Source: Streptomyces sp. NBC_00442 (GTDB lineage Bacteria > Actinomycetota > Actinomycetes > Streptomycetales > Streptomycetaceae). Taken from it: a stretch of DNA of 64,000 nucleotides. Under the pieces are notes generated by a model. That model was not told the DNA's origin, searched no databases, and saw only the letters and a program-made list of their open reading frames with translations. The translations under genes and the position numbers were made by a program. The stretch spans positions 2,170,001 to 2,234,000 of the forward strand of contig NZ_CP107918.1 in the NCBI RefSeq assembly GCF_036014195.1, written 5' to 3'. How positions within the stretch are numbered: position 1 is the stretch's first letter; each line of letters starts with the position of its first letter. Shown here in pieces: positions 8,127 to 16,421 of this stretch.

Positions 8127-8211
8127 GCTCACCGGCTGAGGCTGCTCACCGGCTGGAGCTGCTCACCGACTGAGGCCGCTCATCGGCTGGAGCTGCTCAC
8201 CGGCTGCGGCG
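8127..8211. repeat. Five 17-bp tandem repeats at the end of the polyprenyl synthetase gene
   Basis: Units of the form GCTCACCGGCTGRRGCT begin at 8127, 8144, 8161, 8178 and 8195, with one to three differences between copies. The fifth unit overlaps the stop codon and the last codons of the synthetase. The period of 17 is not a multiple of three, so the array is not a coding repeat. Confidence 0.8.
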
Positions 8212-9234
8212 GGTCACGAACTCGGCCAGGGCGAGCAACTCACCCGCCGCGGTGAGGTCGGGCACGGCGCGCGCGAGGTGGTCGACCGCGCGGGCCATCC
8301 GGTCGGCGGCGTGGATCTGGGCCCAGTCGCGGCCGCCCGCCCGGTCCACCGCGTCGGCGGCCCTGCGAACCGCGTCGGCGCCCATCGGGCCCCGGTACAG
8401 GGCGGCGAGTTCGGCCGCCGCCGGGGTGCCGGAGCCGAGGGCGGCGACGACGGGCAGCGACTTCTTGTGCGCGGCGAGGTCGGCGCCGGCGGGTTTTCCG
8501 GTGTGCCCCGGGTCGCCCCAGATCCCGATGAGGTCGTCGATGAGCTGGAAGGCGAGCCCGGCCTCACGGCCGAACGCGTCCATGGCGGCGACCTCCTCCT
8601 CGCCCGCTCCGGCGTACAGCGCGCCGAGTGCGCAGGCGCAGCCGAGCAGCGCGCCGGTCTTGGCCATCGCCATCGCGAGGCATTCGTCGAGCGTGACGTC
8701 CTGCGGGGCCCGGTGCTCGAAGGCGCAGTCGGCCTGCTGGCCGGCACAGAGCTCGATGACACAGGCGGCGATCCTGGCCGAGGCCGCGGTCGCCGCGGGG
8801 TGGCCGTCGTCGGCGATCAGCCGCAGCGCGAGGGCGTGCAGCGCATCGCCCACGATGATGGCGTCCGGGGTGCCGAAGACGGTCCAGACGGTGGGACGGT
8901 GGTGCCGCGTGGCGTCCGCGTCGATGACGTCGTCGTGGAGCAGCGTGAAGTTGTGGACCAGTTCCACGGCGGCGGCCGCCCGCACCGCCGCGTCGGGGCG
9001 CCCGCCGAGCGCGGTCGCGGCGGCGAGCACGAGGGCCGGGCGGATCGCCTTGCCGGCCTGGCCGTCGGCCGGGGTGCCGTCGGCGCGCTCCCAGCCGAAG
9101 TGGTACATGGCGACCCGCCGCATGGGTCCGGGCAACGATTCGACCGCGGCGCGCAGTTGGGGCGTGACGACGGCCCGGGTCCGTTCGAGCAGCTCGACGG
9201 CCTCACGGCCCTGCATGGCATCCGGCATTGCCAA
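8197..9234 (-). CDS. Polyprenyl (isoprenyl diphosphate) synthetase, probable encapsulin cargo
   Basis: A 345-residue trans-isoprenyl diphosphate synthase. The first Asp-rich motif is in LLHDDVIDAD (DDxxD, near residue 100) and the second in FQLIDDLIGIWGD (about 230). KKS and the basic KAIRPALV segment provide diphosphate binding. It would condense isopentenyl diphosphate with an allylic diphosphate. TTG 9234 lies about 8 bases after AAAGG, whereas ATG 9228 has poorer spacing; either start is possible. It is 80 bases downstream of a family 2B encapsulin shell gene on the same strand. Polyprenyl transferases are a known cargo class of such shells. The N-terminal tail before the fold is short, so a long disordered loading domain is not obvious. 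Confidence 0.88.
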   Translation of the reverse strand: MAMPDAMQGREAVELLERTRAVVTPQLRAAVESLPGPMRRVAMYHFGWERADGTPADGQAGKAIRPALVLAAATALGGRPDAAVRAAAAVELVHNFTLLHDDVIDADATRHHRPTVWTVFGTPDAIIVGDALHALALRLIADDGHPAATAASARIAACVIELCAGQQADCAFEHRAPQDVTLDECLAMAMAKTGALLGCACALGALYAGAGEEEVAAMDAFGREAGLAFQLIDDLIGIWGDPGHTGKPAGADLAAHKKSLPVVAALGSGTPAAAELAALYRGPMGADAVRRAADAVDRAGGRDWAQIHAADRMARAVDHLARAVPDLTAAGELLALAEFVTRRSR

Positions 9235-9314
9235 CTAAGGTGACCTTTCTCGGAGTTGACACCGCGCGCCGGGCGCGCGCCGCCAGTGGCGGGCGCGCCC
9301 GGACCGGGACTGCT

Positions 9315-10712
9315 TCAGCGCCAGCGGCTGACTTCCACGTTCTCCAGGACGCCCAGCGCGTCGGGCACCAGGATGGCGGCCGAGTAGTAGGCCGTGACCA
9401 GGTACGAGATGATCGCCTGCTCGTCGATGCCCATGAAGCGCACCGAGAGGCTCGGCTCGATCTCGTCCGGGATCCCCGACTGCTGGAGTCCGATGACGCC
9501 CTGGTCGGCCTCGCCGGTACGCATGCAGATGATCGAGGTCGTACGGGCCTCGCTCACCGGGATCTTGTTGCACGGGAAGATGGGCACGCCGCGCCAGGCC
9601 GGCACGTGGTTGCCCGCGACTTCCACGGACTCGGGCACGAGGCCGCGCTTGTTGCACTCGCGGCCGAAGGCGGCGATGGCGCGGGGGTGGGCGAGGAAGA
9701 GCTTGTTGCCGCGGCGGCGCGAGAGCAGCTCGTCCATGTCGTCGGGGCTCGGCACGCCGTCGTGCGGCTGGATCCGCTGCCCATAGTCGCAGTTGGTGAG
9801 CAGGCCGAACTCCCGGTTGTTGATGAGTTCGTGTTCCTGGCGCTCGCGCAGTGCCTCGACGGTCAGCCTGAGCTGGTGCTCGGTCTGGTTCATCGGCTGG
9901 TTGTAGAGGTCCGCGACCCGGCTGTGGACCTTCAGCACGGTCTGCGCGACGGAGAGTTCGTACTCGCGGGGCGAGCCCTCGTAGTCCACGTACGTGTGGG
10001 GGATGACCGCTTCGCCGATGTGGCCCGCGGAGAGGTCGATCGCCGCCTCGCCATAGGTGTTGGTGCGCTGCTCCGGGAGCCGCGAGACCGCCGTGAGGTG
10101 CGCGTGCAGGGAGTCGGTGCGCTCGGCGAGGTTGAGTACATCGGCCCGGCTCAGGACCAGGACGGTGCACGCGGTGGTGGCCCGGACCGTCCATTCCCAG
10201 GTGGCGTCCCCCGACACCAGCGCCTGGTCGCCGAAGTAGGCCCCGTCGGCGAGGAAGCCGAGCTCCGTCTCGTCGCCGTACTGGCCGGTGCCGATCTTCT
10301 CGACCCTGCCGTGCGCCAGCAGGAAGACCCGGTCCGTGACGTCGCCCGCGGTGGCGATGATCTCGCCCGCCCCGTACTCACGCTGCTCGCAGCGGTTGGC
10401 GAGCTCGCCGAGCGCCGCTTCGTCCTCGTAGTCCCGCAGGGCGGGCAGCTCGCCCAGTTCGGCGGGAATGACGTCGACGCGCTCGCCGGTCTGGACGAAG
10501 GTGATGCGCCCGTCTCCCACGGAGTAGCTGAGCCGTCGGTTGACCCGGTACGTGCCACCCTGCACCTGGACCCAGGGCAGCATCCGCAGCAGCCAACGGG
10601 AGGTGATCTCCTGCATCTGGGGGACGGACTTGGTGGTGGTCGCCAAGTTCCGCGCGGCGGCTGTGCCGAGACTCTGTTGGGCGCGGTGCTCGGGACCTGC
10701 CTCGACCGACAT
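9315..10712 (-). CDS. eshA: Family 2B encapsulin shell protein (EshA-like, cyclic-nucleotide-binding insert)
   Basis: A 465-residue protein starting [20 protein letters not shown] at ATG 10712, with GAAGGAG four bases upstream. An upstream in-frame extension to 10793 is rejected. The N- and C-terminal parts form the HK97-type capsid fold of family 2 encapsulins ([21 protein letters not shown]-terminal [20 protein letters not shown]). Between them, about residues 90-205, is a cyclic-nucleotide-binding beta-roll ([24 protein letters not shown]) that defines subgroup 2B. It should assemble into a protein nanocompartment; the downstream polyprenyl synthetase is the likely cargo. Such proteins were earlier annotated as Crp-like or as EshA, which affects development in S. 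griseus. The assignment is by sequence memory. The symbol marks likeness rather than proven orthology. Confidence 0.88.
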   Translation of the reverse strand: MSVEAGPEHRAQQSLGTAAARNLATTTKSVPQMQEITSRWLLRMLPWVQVQGGTYRVNRRLSYSVGDGRITFVQTGERVDVIPAELGELPALRDYEDEAALGELANRCEQREYGAGEIIATAGDVTDRVFLLAHGRVEKIGTGQYGDETELGFLADGAYFGDQALVSGDATWEWTVRATTACTVLVLSRADVLNLAERTDSLHAHLTAVSRLPEQRTNTYGEAAIDLSAGHIGEAVIPHTYVDYEGSPREYELSVAQTVLKVHSRVADLYNQPMNQTEHQLRLTVEALRERQEHELINNREFGLLTNCDYGQRIQPHDGVPSPDDMDELLSRRRGNKLFLAHPRAIAAFGRECNKRGLVPESVEVAGNHVPAWRGVPIFPCNKIPVSEARTTSIICMRTGEADQGVIGLQQSGIPDEIEPSLSVRFMGIDEQAIISYLVTAYYSAAILVPDALGVLENVEVSRWR

Positions 10713-10964
10713 GTGACTCCTTCTGGGCGCTCTCACGATCTTCAAGCCGGACTGCGCTGAGAACACTTCCATTACGGAGAGTCGGCGCGCCATTACTCAA
10801 ATGAGTGGGATTAGAACACCAGCGGGCGGGGCAGCCGCCGCGCAGCGCTCGAACAGACCGGGCACACGCCCGCGTTCCGAACCTCACACACGCCCGCGAC
10901 CTCGCACACGCCCGCGCGCCTCGGCCCGTCGGCACCGCTCGGCCGCCACCACCCCCGTGGCCGA

Positions 10965-10978
10965 ATCTTTAATTTGCA
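10965..10978. promoter_or_regulatory. Candidate NsrR site overlapping the nsrR promoter
   Basis: ATCTTTAATTTGCA lies 30-45 bases upstream of nsrR. Its complement TGCAAATTAAAGAT shares AATTAAAG with the hmp leader (11532-11539). TTGCAC and TACGGT, spaced 17 bases, could be the -35 and -10 boxes. Transcription would then begin at or just before ATG 11009, giving a leaderless message, consistent with the missing ribosome-binding site. Confidence 0.45.
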
Positions 10979-11008
10979 CACCGCATGCCACTTACCTACG
11001 GTGCTCCC

Positions 11009-11452
11009 ATGCGCCTGACGAGATTCACCGACCTCGCCCTGCGGGTGCTGATGCGCCTCGCGGTCGCCGAGAACGCCGACGGCCAGGCTCCGCCCACCAC
11101 GCGCGAGGTGGCGGACACGATGCGCATCGCGTACACGCACGCCGCGAAGGTCGTGGCCCGGCTCCAGCACCTCGGCCTCGTGGAGGCGCGGCGCGGCCGG
11201 GGCGGCGGGCTCACGCTGACCGCGGCGGGCCGTCTCGCCTCCGTGGGCGGCCTGGTGCGCGAGCTGGAAGGCCCGGGGGACGTGGTGGACTGCGAGGGCG
11301 CGACGCCATGTCCGCTCGCCGCGGCGTGCCGGCTGCGGCGGGCGCTGCACCGCGCCCAGGAGGCGTTCTACGAGTCCCTTGACGAGCTCACGGTGGACGC
11401 TCTGGTCGCCTCGCCGACCGGCCCGCTCCTGCTCGGCATCACCGGCCGCTGA
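11009..11452 (+). CDS. nsrR: Nitric-oxide-sensing Rrf2 repressor NsrR
   Basis: A 147-residue Rrf2 protein starting MRLTRFTDLALRVLMRLAVA at ATG 11009. The N-terminal winged helix (YTHAAKVVARLQHLGLVEARR) precedes the three cluster-ligating cysteines in DCEGATPCPLAAAC, spaced as in S. coelicolor NsrR, whose [4Fe-4S] cluster is destroyed by nitric oxide. The next gene is hmp, the classical NsrR target. No Shine-Dalgarno is visible before the start. The related streptomycete repressor RsrR is less likely because hmp is adjacent and the cysteine spacing matches NsrR. Confidence 0.92.
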   Translation: MRLTRFTDLALRVLMRLAVAENADGQAPPTTREVADTMRIAYTHAAKVVARLQHLGLVEARRGRGGGLTLTAAGRLASVGGLVRELEGPGDVVDCEGATPCPLAAACRLRRALHRAQEAFYESLDELTVDALVASPTGPLLLGITGR

Positions 11453-11503
11453 CCCCTCCGGACCCCCGGGCCGACCCCGCCGCGGGCCGCCGCACGCCTC
11501 CCC

Positions 11504-11539
11504 TTAGAGTCAAATTAGAGTCCCATATGCCAATTAAAG
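11504..11539 (+). promoter_or_regulatory. Candidate hmp operator/promoter (NsrR)
   Basis: Two direct TTAGAGTC elements (11504-11511 and 11515-11522) are 11 bases apart, one helical turn. AATTAAAG (11532-11539) repeats the motif found at the nsrR promoter. The AT-rich block stands out in an otherwise GC-rich leader and lies 15-50 bases before the hmp start. Confidence 0.5.
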
Positions 11540-11553
11540 CGAGGAGTCACCGG

Positions 11554-12744
11554 ATGCTGTCCGAGAAGTCGGCCATGACCGTCCGCGCCACCCTGCCCAC
11601 CGTCGGAGCGGCCATCGGCACCATCACCGAGCGCTTCTACGAGCGGCTCTTCGCGGCCCACCCCGCGCTGCTGCGCGATCTGTTCAACCGGGGCAACCAG
11701 GCCGCCGGCCTCCAGAAGCAGGCCCTCGCAGGCTCCATCGCCGCGTTCGCGACGTACCTGGTGGACCACCCCGATGAGCGCCCTGACGCCATGCTCGGCC
11801 GCATCGCCCACAAGCACGCCTCGCTCGGCGTCACCGCCGACCAGTACAAGATCGTCCACGAGCACCTCTTCGCGGCGATCGCCGAGGTGCTCGGGGAGGA
11901 CGCGACCCCCGAGGTCACCGACGCCTGGGACGAGGTGTACTGGCTGATGGCGAACGCCCTGATCGCCATCGAGGACCGCCTCTACGCGGAGCGGGGCGTC
12001 CTCGCGGGCGACGTCTGGCGGGCGTGGACCGTGGCCGTCCGCACCGAGGAGACCGCCGACTGCGCCACCTTCCGCCTGCGCCCCGCGGACGGCGCGCCCG
12101 CCCCCGCCTTCAAGCCCGGCCAGTACGTCTCCGTCCAGGTCGAACTGGCCGACGGGGCCCGGCAGATACGCCAGTACAGCCTGAGCTCGGCGCCCGGCGC
12201 CGAGCTGCGCTCGATCACCGTCAAGCGCGTCACGGGCGAGCCCGACGGCGAGGTTTCCGGCCACCTCCACGCGCATCTGCGCGCGGGCGACGCGCTGCGC
12301 GTCTCGGCCCCGTACGGCGACCTCGTGCTCGACGCGGACGACGCCCCGCTGCTGCTCGCTTCGGCGGGAATCGGCTGCACGCCGATGGTGTCGATGCTGG
12401 AGCGGCTCGCGGCCACCGGCCACCGCTCCCCGGTGACCGTGGTGCACGCCGACCGCTCCCCCGCCGCGCACCCGCTGCGCGCGGACCACATGGCACTCAC
12501 GGCCCGACTACCCGACGCCGAAGCCCATTTCTGGTACGAGGACCCGGAGCCCGGCCACCCCGCCGGCCGCACGGGCCTGGTCGACCTCGCGACGGTCCCG
12601 GTCGCGTCCGGCACCCGCGCCTACCTCTGCGGGCCGCTCCCGTTCATGCGCGCGGTCCGCACCCAGCTGCTCGCCAAGGGCGTGGCCGCCGCCGACATCC
12701 ACTACGAGGTGTTCGGCCCCGATCTGTGGCTGGCGCGGGACTGA
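11554..12744 (+). CDS. hmp: Flavohemoprotein, nitric oxide dioxygenase
   Basis: A 396-residue protein from ATG 11554, with GAGGAG 8-9 bases upstream. The globin domain (residues about 1-140) includes the haem-pocket helix with AHKHASLGVTADQYKIV. A ferredoxin-reductase FAD domain (about 150-255) has RQYSLSSAP, and an NAD domain (about 260-396) has GIGCTPMVSML and YLCGPLPFM. It oxidises NO to nitrate with oxygen and NAD(P)H in the cytoplasm. It is full length for the family and directly follows nsrR, with shared operator-like motifs, so it is probably derepressed by NO. Confidence 0.95.
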   Translation: MLSEKSAMTVRATLPTVGAAIGTITERFYERLFAAHPALLRDLFNRGNQAAGLQKQALAGSIAAFATYLVDHPDERPDAMLGRIAHKHASLGVTADQYKIVHEHLFAAIAEVLGEDATPEVTDAWDEVYWLMANALIAIEDRLYAERGVLAGDVWRAWTVAVRTEETADCATFRLRPADGAPAPAFKPGQYVSVQVELADGARQIRQYSLSSAPGAELRSITVKRVTGEPDGEVSGHLHAHLRAGDALRVSAPYGDLVLDADDAPLLLASAGIGCTPMVSMLERLAATGHRSPVTVVHADRSPAAHPLRADHMALTARLPDAEAHFWYEDPEPGHPAGRTGLVDLATVPVASGTRAYLCGPLPFMRAVRTQLLAKGVAAADIHYEVFGPDLWLARD

Positions 12745-12876
12745 GGCGGTCCGCCGGTTCCGGGGCGCGCGCGTGTCCGGATCGGATCGCTCACCAAACC
12801 GAACAGATCGCCCCATAGCGGGAGTTGGGGTACAAGCGGTACGAGATGTTCCGCACCGCTCTGGAAGGAGGCGGCC

Positions 12877-13467
12877 ATGGCCCCACCCATGTCCGCAGAC
12901 CAGTTCCTCGCCGCCCTGCGCGCCGAGGGCCTCACCGTCGTCGAGACCGGCACTTGGCGCACCCACAACCGAGCGGGCCACGGCGGATGGGGGCCCGTCA
13001 ACGGCGTCGTCATCCACCACACCGCGACCAGCGGCGCCGACGCCTCCGTCCGCATCTGCTACGACGGTTACGAGGCGCTGCCGGGGCCGCTCTGCCACGG
13101 CGTGATCACCAAGGACGGCCGGGTGCACCTCGTCGGCAACGGCCGCGCCAACCACGCGGGGGCGGGCGACGCGGACGTGCTGCGCGCCGTGATCGCCGAG
13201 AAACGGCTGCCGCCGCCGGTGCGGAACGACACCGACGGCAACACGCACTTCTACGGCTTCGAGTGCGAGAACCTCGGCGACGGCAAGGACCCGTGGCCCC
13301 AGGCCCAGCTCGACGCCATCGAGAAGGCCGCGGCCGCCGTGTGCCGCCACTACGGCTGGACCGAGCGGTCCGTCATCGGCCACAAGGAGTGGCAGGTCGG
13401 CAAGATCGATCCGCGCGGCTTCACCATGGACTGGCTGCGCGAGCGCGTGCACGAGCGTCTGAAGTGA
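12877..13467 (+). CDS. N-acetylmuramoyl-L-alanine amidase (amidase_2/PGRP type)
   Basis: A 196-residue zinc amidase starting at ATG 12877 behind GGAGG. Zinc-ligand motifs are visible as VVIHHTATS (about 46), NHAGAG (about 92) and GHKEWQVGKIDP near residue 168. It would cleave the lactyl-Ala bond of peptidoglycan. It has no signal peptide and no cell-wall-binding repeat, so it resembles an endolysin catalytic module. It may act inside the cell, at lysis, or be exported by a non-classical route. It ends 10 bases before the PLP deaminase gene on the same strand. Confidence 0.85.
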   Translation: MAPPMSADQFLAALRAEGLTVVETGTWRTHNRAGHGGWGPVNGVVIHHTATSGADASVRICYDGYEALPGPLCHGVITKDGRVHLVGNGRANHAGAGDADVLRAVIAEKRLPPPVRNDTDGNTHFYGFECENLGDGKDPWPQAQLDAIEKAAAAVCRHYGWTERSVIGHKEWQVGKIDPRGFTMDWLRERVHERLK

Positions 13468-13477
13468 CAATGGGTGC

Positions 13478-14359
13478 ATGAACCACGAGACGCTCGCTCC
13501 CCGCCTCCCCTCCCCTCTGGAGGAAGCGGCGGACGAGCGTTTCGCACGGCACGGCGTGCGTCTGCTGCTCAAGCGGGACGACCTGATCCACCCGGACCTG
13601 GTCGGCAACAAATGGCGCAAGCTGGAGTTGAACCTGCGGGCCGCGGCGGGGCGGCCCGTACTCACCTTCGGCGGCGCGTACTCCAACCACCTGCGCGCGA
13701 CCGCCGCGGCCGGGCGCCTCCTCGGCTTCCCCACGATCGGCGTCGTACGCGGCGACGAGCTGGCCGGCCGACCGCTCAACCCCTCCCTCGCCCAGTGCGT
13801 GGCGGACGGCATGCGGCTGCACTTCGTGGACCGCTCGACCTACCGGCGCAAGTCCTCGCCGGACGTGCTCGCGGGCCTCCTCGACCTGCTCGGCCGTGAC
13901 GTGTACGTCGTGCCCGAAGGCGGCAGCAACTCCCTTGCGGTACGCGGCTGCACGGCGCTCGGCGAGGAACTGCGCGGGGTCACGGACGTGGTCGGGGTGG
14001 CCTGCGGCACGGGCGGCACCCTGGCCGGCCTTGCCGCCGGCCTCGCCCCCGGCCAGCGGGCGATCGGGGTGCCGGTCCTGCGGGGCGACTTCCTGACCTC
14101 GGAGATCCGCACCCTCCAGCACGCGGCCTTCGGCGGCCCCCGGGGCACCTGGACCCTGGACGACCGCTTCCACTTCGGCGGGTACGCCCGCGTCCCCGCC
14201 GAACTCGACTCGTTCGCGCGGGACTTCGAGGAGCGGCACGGGGTGGGGGTGGAGCGGGTGTACGTGGCGAAGCTGCTGTACGGGCTGGTGCGGTTGGCGG
14301 GGGAGGGTGCGTTCGCGCCGGGTTCCCGGGTAACGGCGATCCTCACGGGCACCCCCTGA
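13478..14359 (+). CDS. 1-aminocyclopropane-1-carboxylate deaminase / D-cysteine desulfhydrase family
   Basis: A 293-residue fold-type II PLP enzyme. The cofactor lysine is in LVGNKWRKLELNL (residue about 47), the substrate loop in TFGGAYSNHLRA, and the phosphate-binding Gly-rich segment in CGTGGTLAG. Members open ACC to 2-oxobutyrate and ammonia, or desulfurise D-cysteine. The sequence alone does not decide; many bacterial members are D-cysteine desulfhydrases. Ten bases separate it from the amidase stop. Its own ribosome-binding site is poor (AATGGGTGC), so it may be translated by coupling. Confidence 0.82.
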   Translation: MNHETLAPRLPSPLEEAADERFARHGVRLLLKRDDLIHPDLVGNKWRKLELNLRAAAGRPVLTFGGAYSNHLRATAAAGRLLGFPTIGVVRGDELAGRPLNPSLAQCVADGMRLHFVDRSTYRRKSSPDVLAGLLDLLGRDVYVVPEGGSNSLAVRGCTALGEELRGVTDVVGVACGTGGTLAGLAAGLAPGQRAIGVPVLRGDFLTSEIRTLQHAAFGGPRGTWTLDDRFHFGGYARVPAELDSFARDFEERHGVGVERVYVAKLLYGLVRLAGEGAFAPGSRVTAILTGTP

Positions 14360-14371
14360 CCCCCGGCCCAC

Positions 14372-14558
14372 GCAGTTCCCCGCGCCCCTGAAACCCGCCT
14401 TCGTGCGCGGACCGTGCCCGCCTCTCGCGCAGTTCCCCGCGCCCCTAACCCCGCCTTCGTGTGCGGACCGTGCTCGCTTCTCGCGCAGTTCCCCGCGCCC
14501 CTAACCCCGCCTTCGTGTGCGGACCGTGCTCGCTTCTCGCGCAGTTCCCCGCGCCCCT
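14372..14558. repeat. Four-copy ~56-bp intergenic tandem repeat
   Basis: GCAGTTCCCCGCGCCCC occurs at 14372, 14429, 14485 and 14541. The spacings are 57, 56 and 56 bases. Between copies lies a conserved segment containing CGCCTTCGTGTGCGGACCGTG. Copies two and three are nearly identical, suggesting recent tandem duplication. The core resembles an intergenic element that recurs in Streptomyces genomes; a variant is seen at 24952. Confidence 0.85.
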
Positions 14559-14667
14559 TAACCACTCGGTGCCGGCCCGCATGGACACCCTCAGCCCGTC
14601 ATGGGGGTCCCCCCTGGCCCTTGAGGCCTTGGGGGAGATTGAGGACGAGCGCCCTTAAGGCGCGATA

Positions 14668-14767
14668 CGGGGTCTGGGGCGGAGCCCCAGGGGGCCGCAC
14701 CTTCGGAGTTGCCGCACGGGCGGGTGGGTGGGAACACCCCCGGGGTCCGGGGCGGAGCCCCAGGGGG
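14668..14767. repeat. Paired 27-bp hairpin element before the antiporter stop
   Basis: CGGGGTCYGGGGCGGAGCCC occurs at 14668 and again at 14741, each continuing CAGGGG. GGGGC/GCCCC can form a compact hairpin. The second copy abuts the antiporter stop codon at 14768 and may act as its terminator on the minus strand. Together with the 14372 repeats it fills the 408-base gap, which holds no gene. Confidence 0.6.
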
Positions 14768-16366
14768 TCAGGGCTCGCCTTCTCGGTAGGCGGCGGCTTC
14801 CTCCAGGTCCAGCCTGCGCAGCAACGTCCGCATCATCTCGTCATCGATCCGCCGCGCGTCCCGCAGGGACACGAACACCTCCCGCTCCGCCTCGATCATC
14901 GCGCGCGACAGCCGCCGGTAGGTGTCGTCCGCCGACTCCCCCGTCTCCTCGTTGACCGCCCCCAACCGCTCCCACACCGCGTTGCGCCGCCGCTCGAGAA
15001 CCGTCCGCAGCCGCACGGCGAGCGGCTCCGGCAGGGCGTTGCGCTCGTCGGTGAGCAGGTCGTCGAGTCGGGACTCGGCCGCGCGCGAGGCCTCGCTCTG
15101 GGCCTGCGCCTCGGCGAGCGTCTCGGCCTGGGTGTCACGCCCGGGAAGCTTGAGCAGCCGGATCAGCGGCGGCAGCGTGAGCCCCTGCACGACCAGCGTG
15201 CCGATGACCGTGGTGAACGTCAGGAACAGGACGAGGTTGCGCGCCGGGAAGTCCGAACCGTCCTCCATGGTCAGCGGGATGGAGAAGGCGATGGCGAGCG
15301 AGACCACGCCGCGCATCCCGGCCCACCCCACGATCACAGGAGCCGTCCAGTCCACCTCCGGCTCCCGGCGCCGCACCTTCGCGGACAGCGCGCGCGGCAC
15401 GAAGGTGGCCGGAAAGACCCAGACGAACCGGGCCGCCACCACCAGGGCGAACACCCCCACCGCGTACCAGACGGCCTCGCCGACCCCGTACTCCCCAAGC
15501 CCCTTGAGCACCACCGGCATTTGCAGGCCGATCAGCGCGAACACCGCCGATTCGAGGAGGAAGGCGACCATCTTCCAGACCGCCTCCTCCTGGAGCCGGG
15601 TCGCGAAGTCGACCTGCCAGGAGCGGTGGCCGAGGTAGAGCGCGACGACCACGACGGCGAGCACCCCCGACGCCCCGACCTGCTCGGCCGCCGCGTAGGC
15701 GACGAAGGGGATGAGCAGCGAGAGGGTGTTCTGCAGGAGCGCCTCGTGCAGATGGCGGCGCAGCCAGTGGATCGGCAGCATCAGGACGAGCCCGACCCCG
15801 ATGCCGCCGATGGAGGCGAGCGCGAACTCCTTGAGCCCGCCGCCCCAGGTGGCCCCCGCGCCGACGGCCGCCGCGAGCGCCACCTTGTACGCGGTGATCG
15901 CGGTCGCGTCGTTCACCAGGGACTCGCCCTGGAGGATCGTGGTGATCCGGCTGGGCAGCCGCAGCCGGCGCGCGATGGCGGTGGCCGCGACCGCGTCGGG
16001 CGGCGCGATCACCGCACCGAGCACGAGCGCCGCGGTGATCGGCAGATCCGGCACCAGGAGGTACGCGAGATAGCCGACCACGACCGTCGCGAACAGGGTG
16101 TACCCCACGGAGAGCAGCGCCACGGGCCGGAGGTTGGCGCGCAGATCGAGGTAGGAGCTCTCCAGGGCCGCCGTGTGCAGCAGCGGGGGCAGGACGAGCG
16201 GCAGCACGATGTGCGGATCGAGGGTGTACGCGGGGACTCCGGGCAGGTAGGCCGCGATCAGGCCCACCGCCACCAGGAGCAGCGGCGCGGGCACCGGCGT
16301 CCTGCGCGCTCCTCCCGCGACCGCCGCGCTCGCCGCGATCAGCGCCACCAGCGGCAATGCATCCAT
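14768..16366 (-). CDS. Na+/H+ antiporter, CPA1 family
   Basis: A 532-residue protein from ATG 16366 (MDALPLVALIAASAAVAGG), with about twelve membrane helices over residues 1-420. Characteristic segments are LGAVIAPPDAVAATAIARRL (helix 5 with the transport Asp pair region) and LQGESLVNDATAITAYKVAL (ESLxNDA). A charged cytoplasmic tail of about 110 residues follows (ERRRNAVWERLG; EAEREVFVSLRDARRIDDEM). It exchanges Na+ or another cation for protons for pH homeostasis. It diverges from the Zn-UBP gene with only 55 bases between starts. Confidence 0.9.
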   Translation of the reverse strand: MDALPLVALIAASAAVAGGARRTPVPAPLLLVAVGLIAAYLPGVPAYTLDPHIVLPLVLPPLLHTAALESSYLDLRANLRPVALLSVGYTLFATVVVGYLAYLLVPDLPITAALVLGAVIAPPDAVAATAIARRLRLPSRITTILQGESLVNDATAITAYKVALAAAVGAGATWGGGLKEFALASIGGIGVGLVLMLPIHWLRRHLHEALLQNTLSLLIPFVAYAAAEQVGASGVLAVVVVALYLGHRSWQVDFATRLQEEAVWKMVAFLLESAVFALIGLQMPVVLKGLGEYGVGEAVWYAVGVFALVVAARFVWVFPATFVPRALSAKVRRREPEVDWTAPVIVGWAGMRGVVSLAIAFSIPLTMEDGSDFPARNLVLFLTFTTVIGTLVVQGLTLPPLIRLLKLPGRDTQAETLAEAQAQSEASRAAESRLDDLLTDERNALPEPLAVRLRTVLERRRNAVWERLGAVNEETGESADDTYRRLSRAMIEAEREVFVSLRDARRIDDEMMRTLLRRLDLEEAAAYREGEP

Positions 16367-16421
16367 CAGACAGTCCGTCCCCACGCACCCCACGCGGGCG
16401 CTCCGTCGTAACCTGGCCATC

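Noticed and set aside
8127..8211. CRISPR array
   Set aside because: The units are contiguous without spacers and only 17 bases long, so this is a simple tandem repeat.
10713..10793. N-terminal extension of the encapsulin shell from the start at 10793
   Set aside because: The extension is not needed for the fold, and ATG 10712 has an excellent GAAGGAG ribosome-binding site.
14372..14558. CRISPR array
   Set aside because: The sequences between the cores are themselves conserved, so they are repeat units, not spacers; no cas genes are present.
14414..16411. A long plus-strand frame running through the 56-bp repeats and opposite the antiporter
   Set aside because: It starts in repeats and continues antisense to an unmistakable CPA1 transporter; composition is RHEP-rich.
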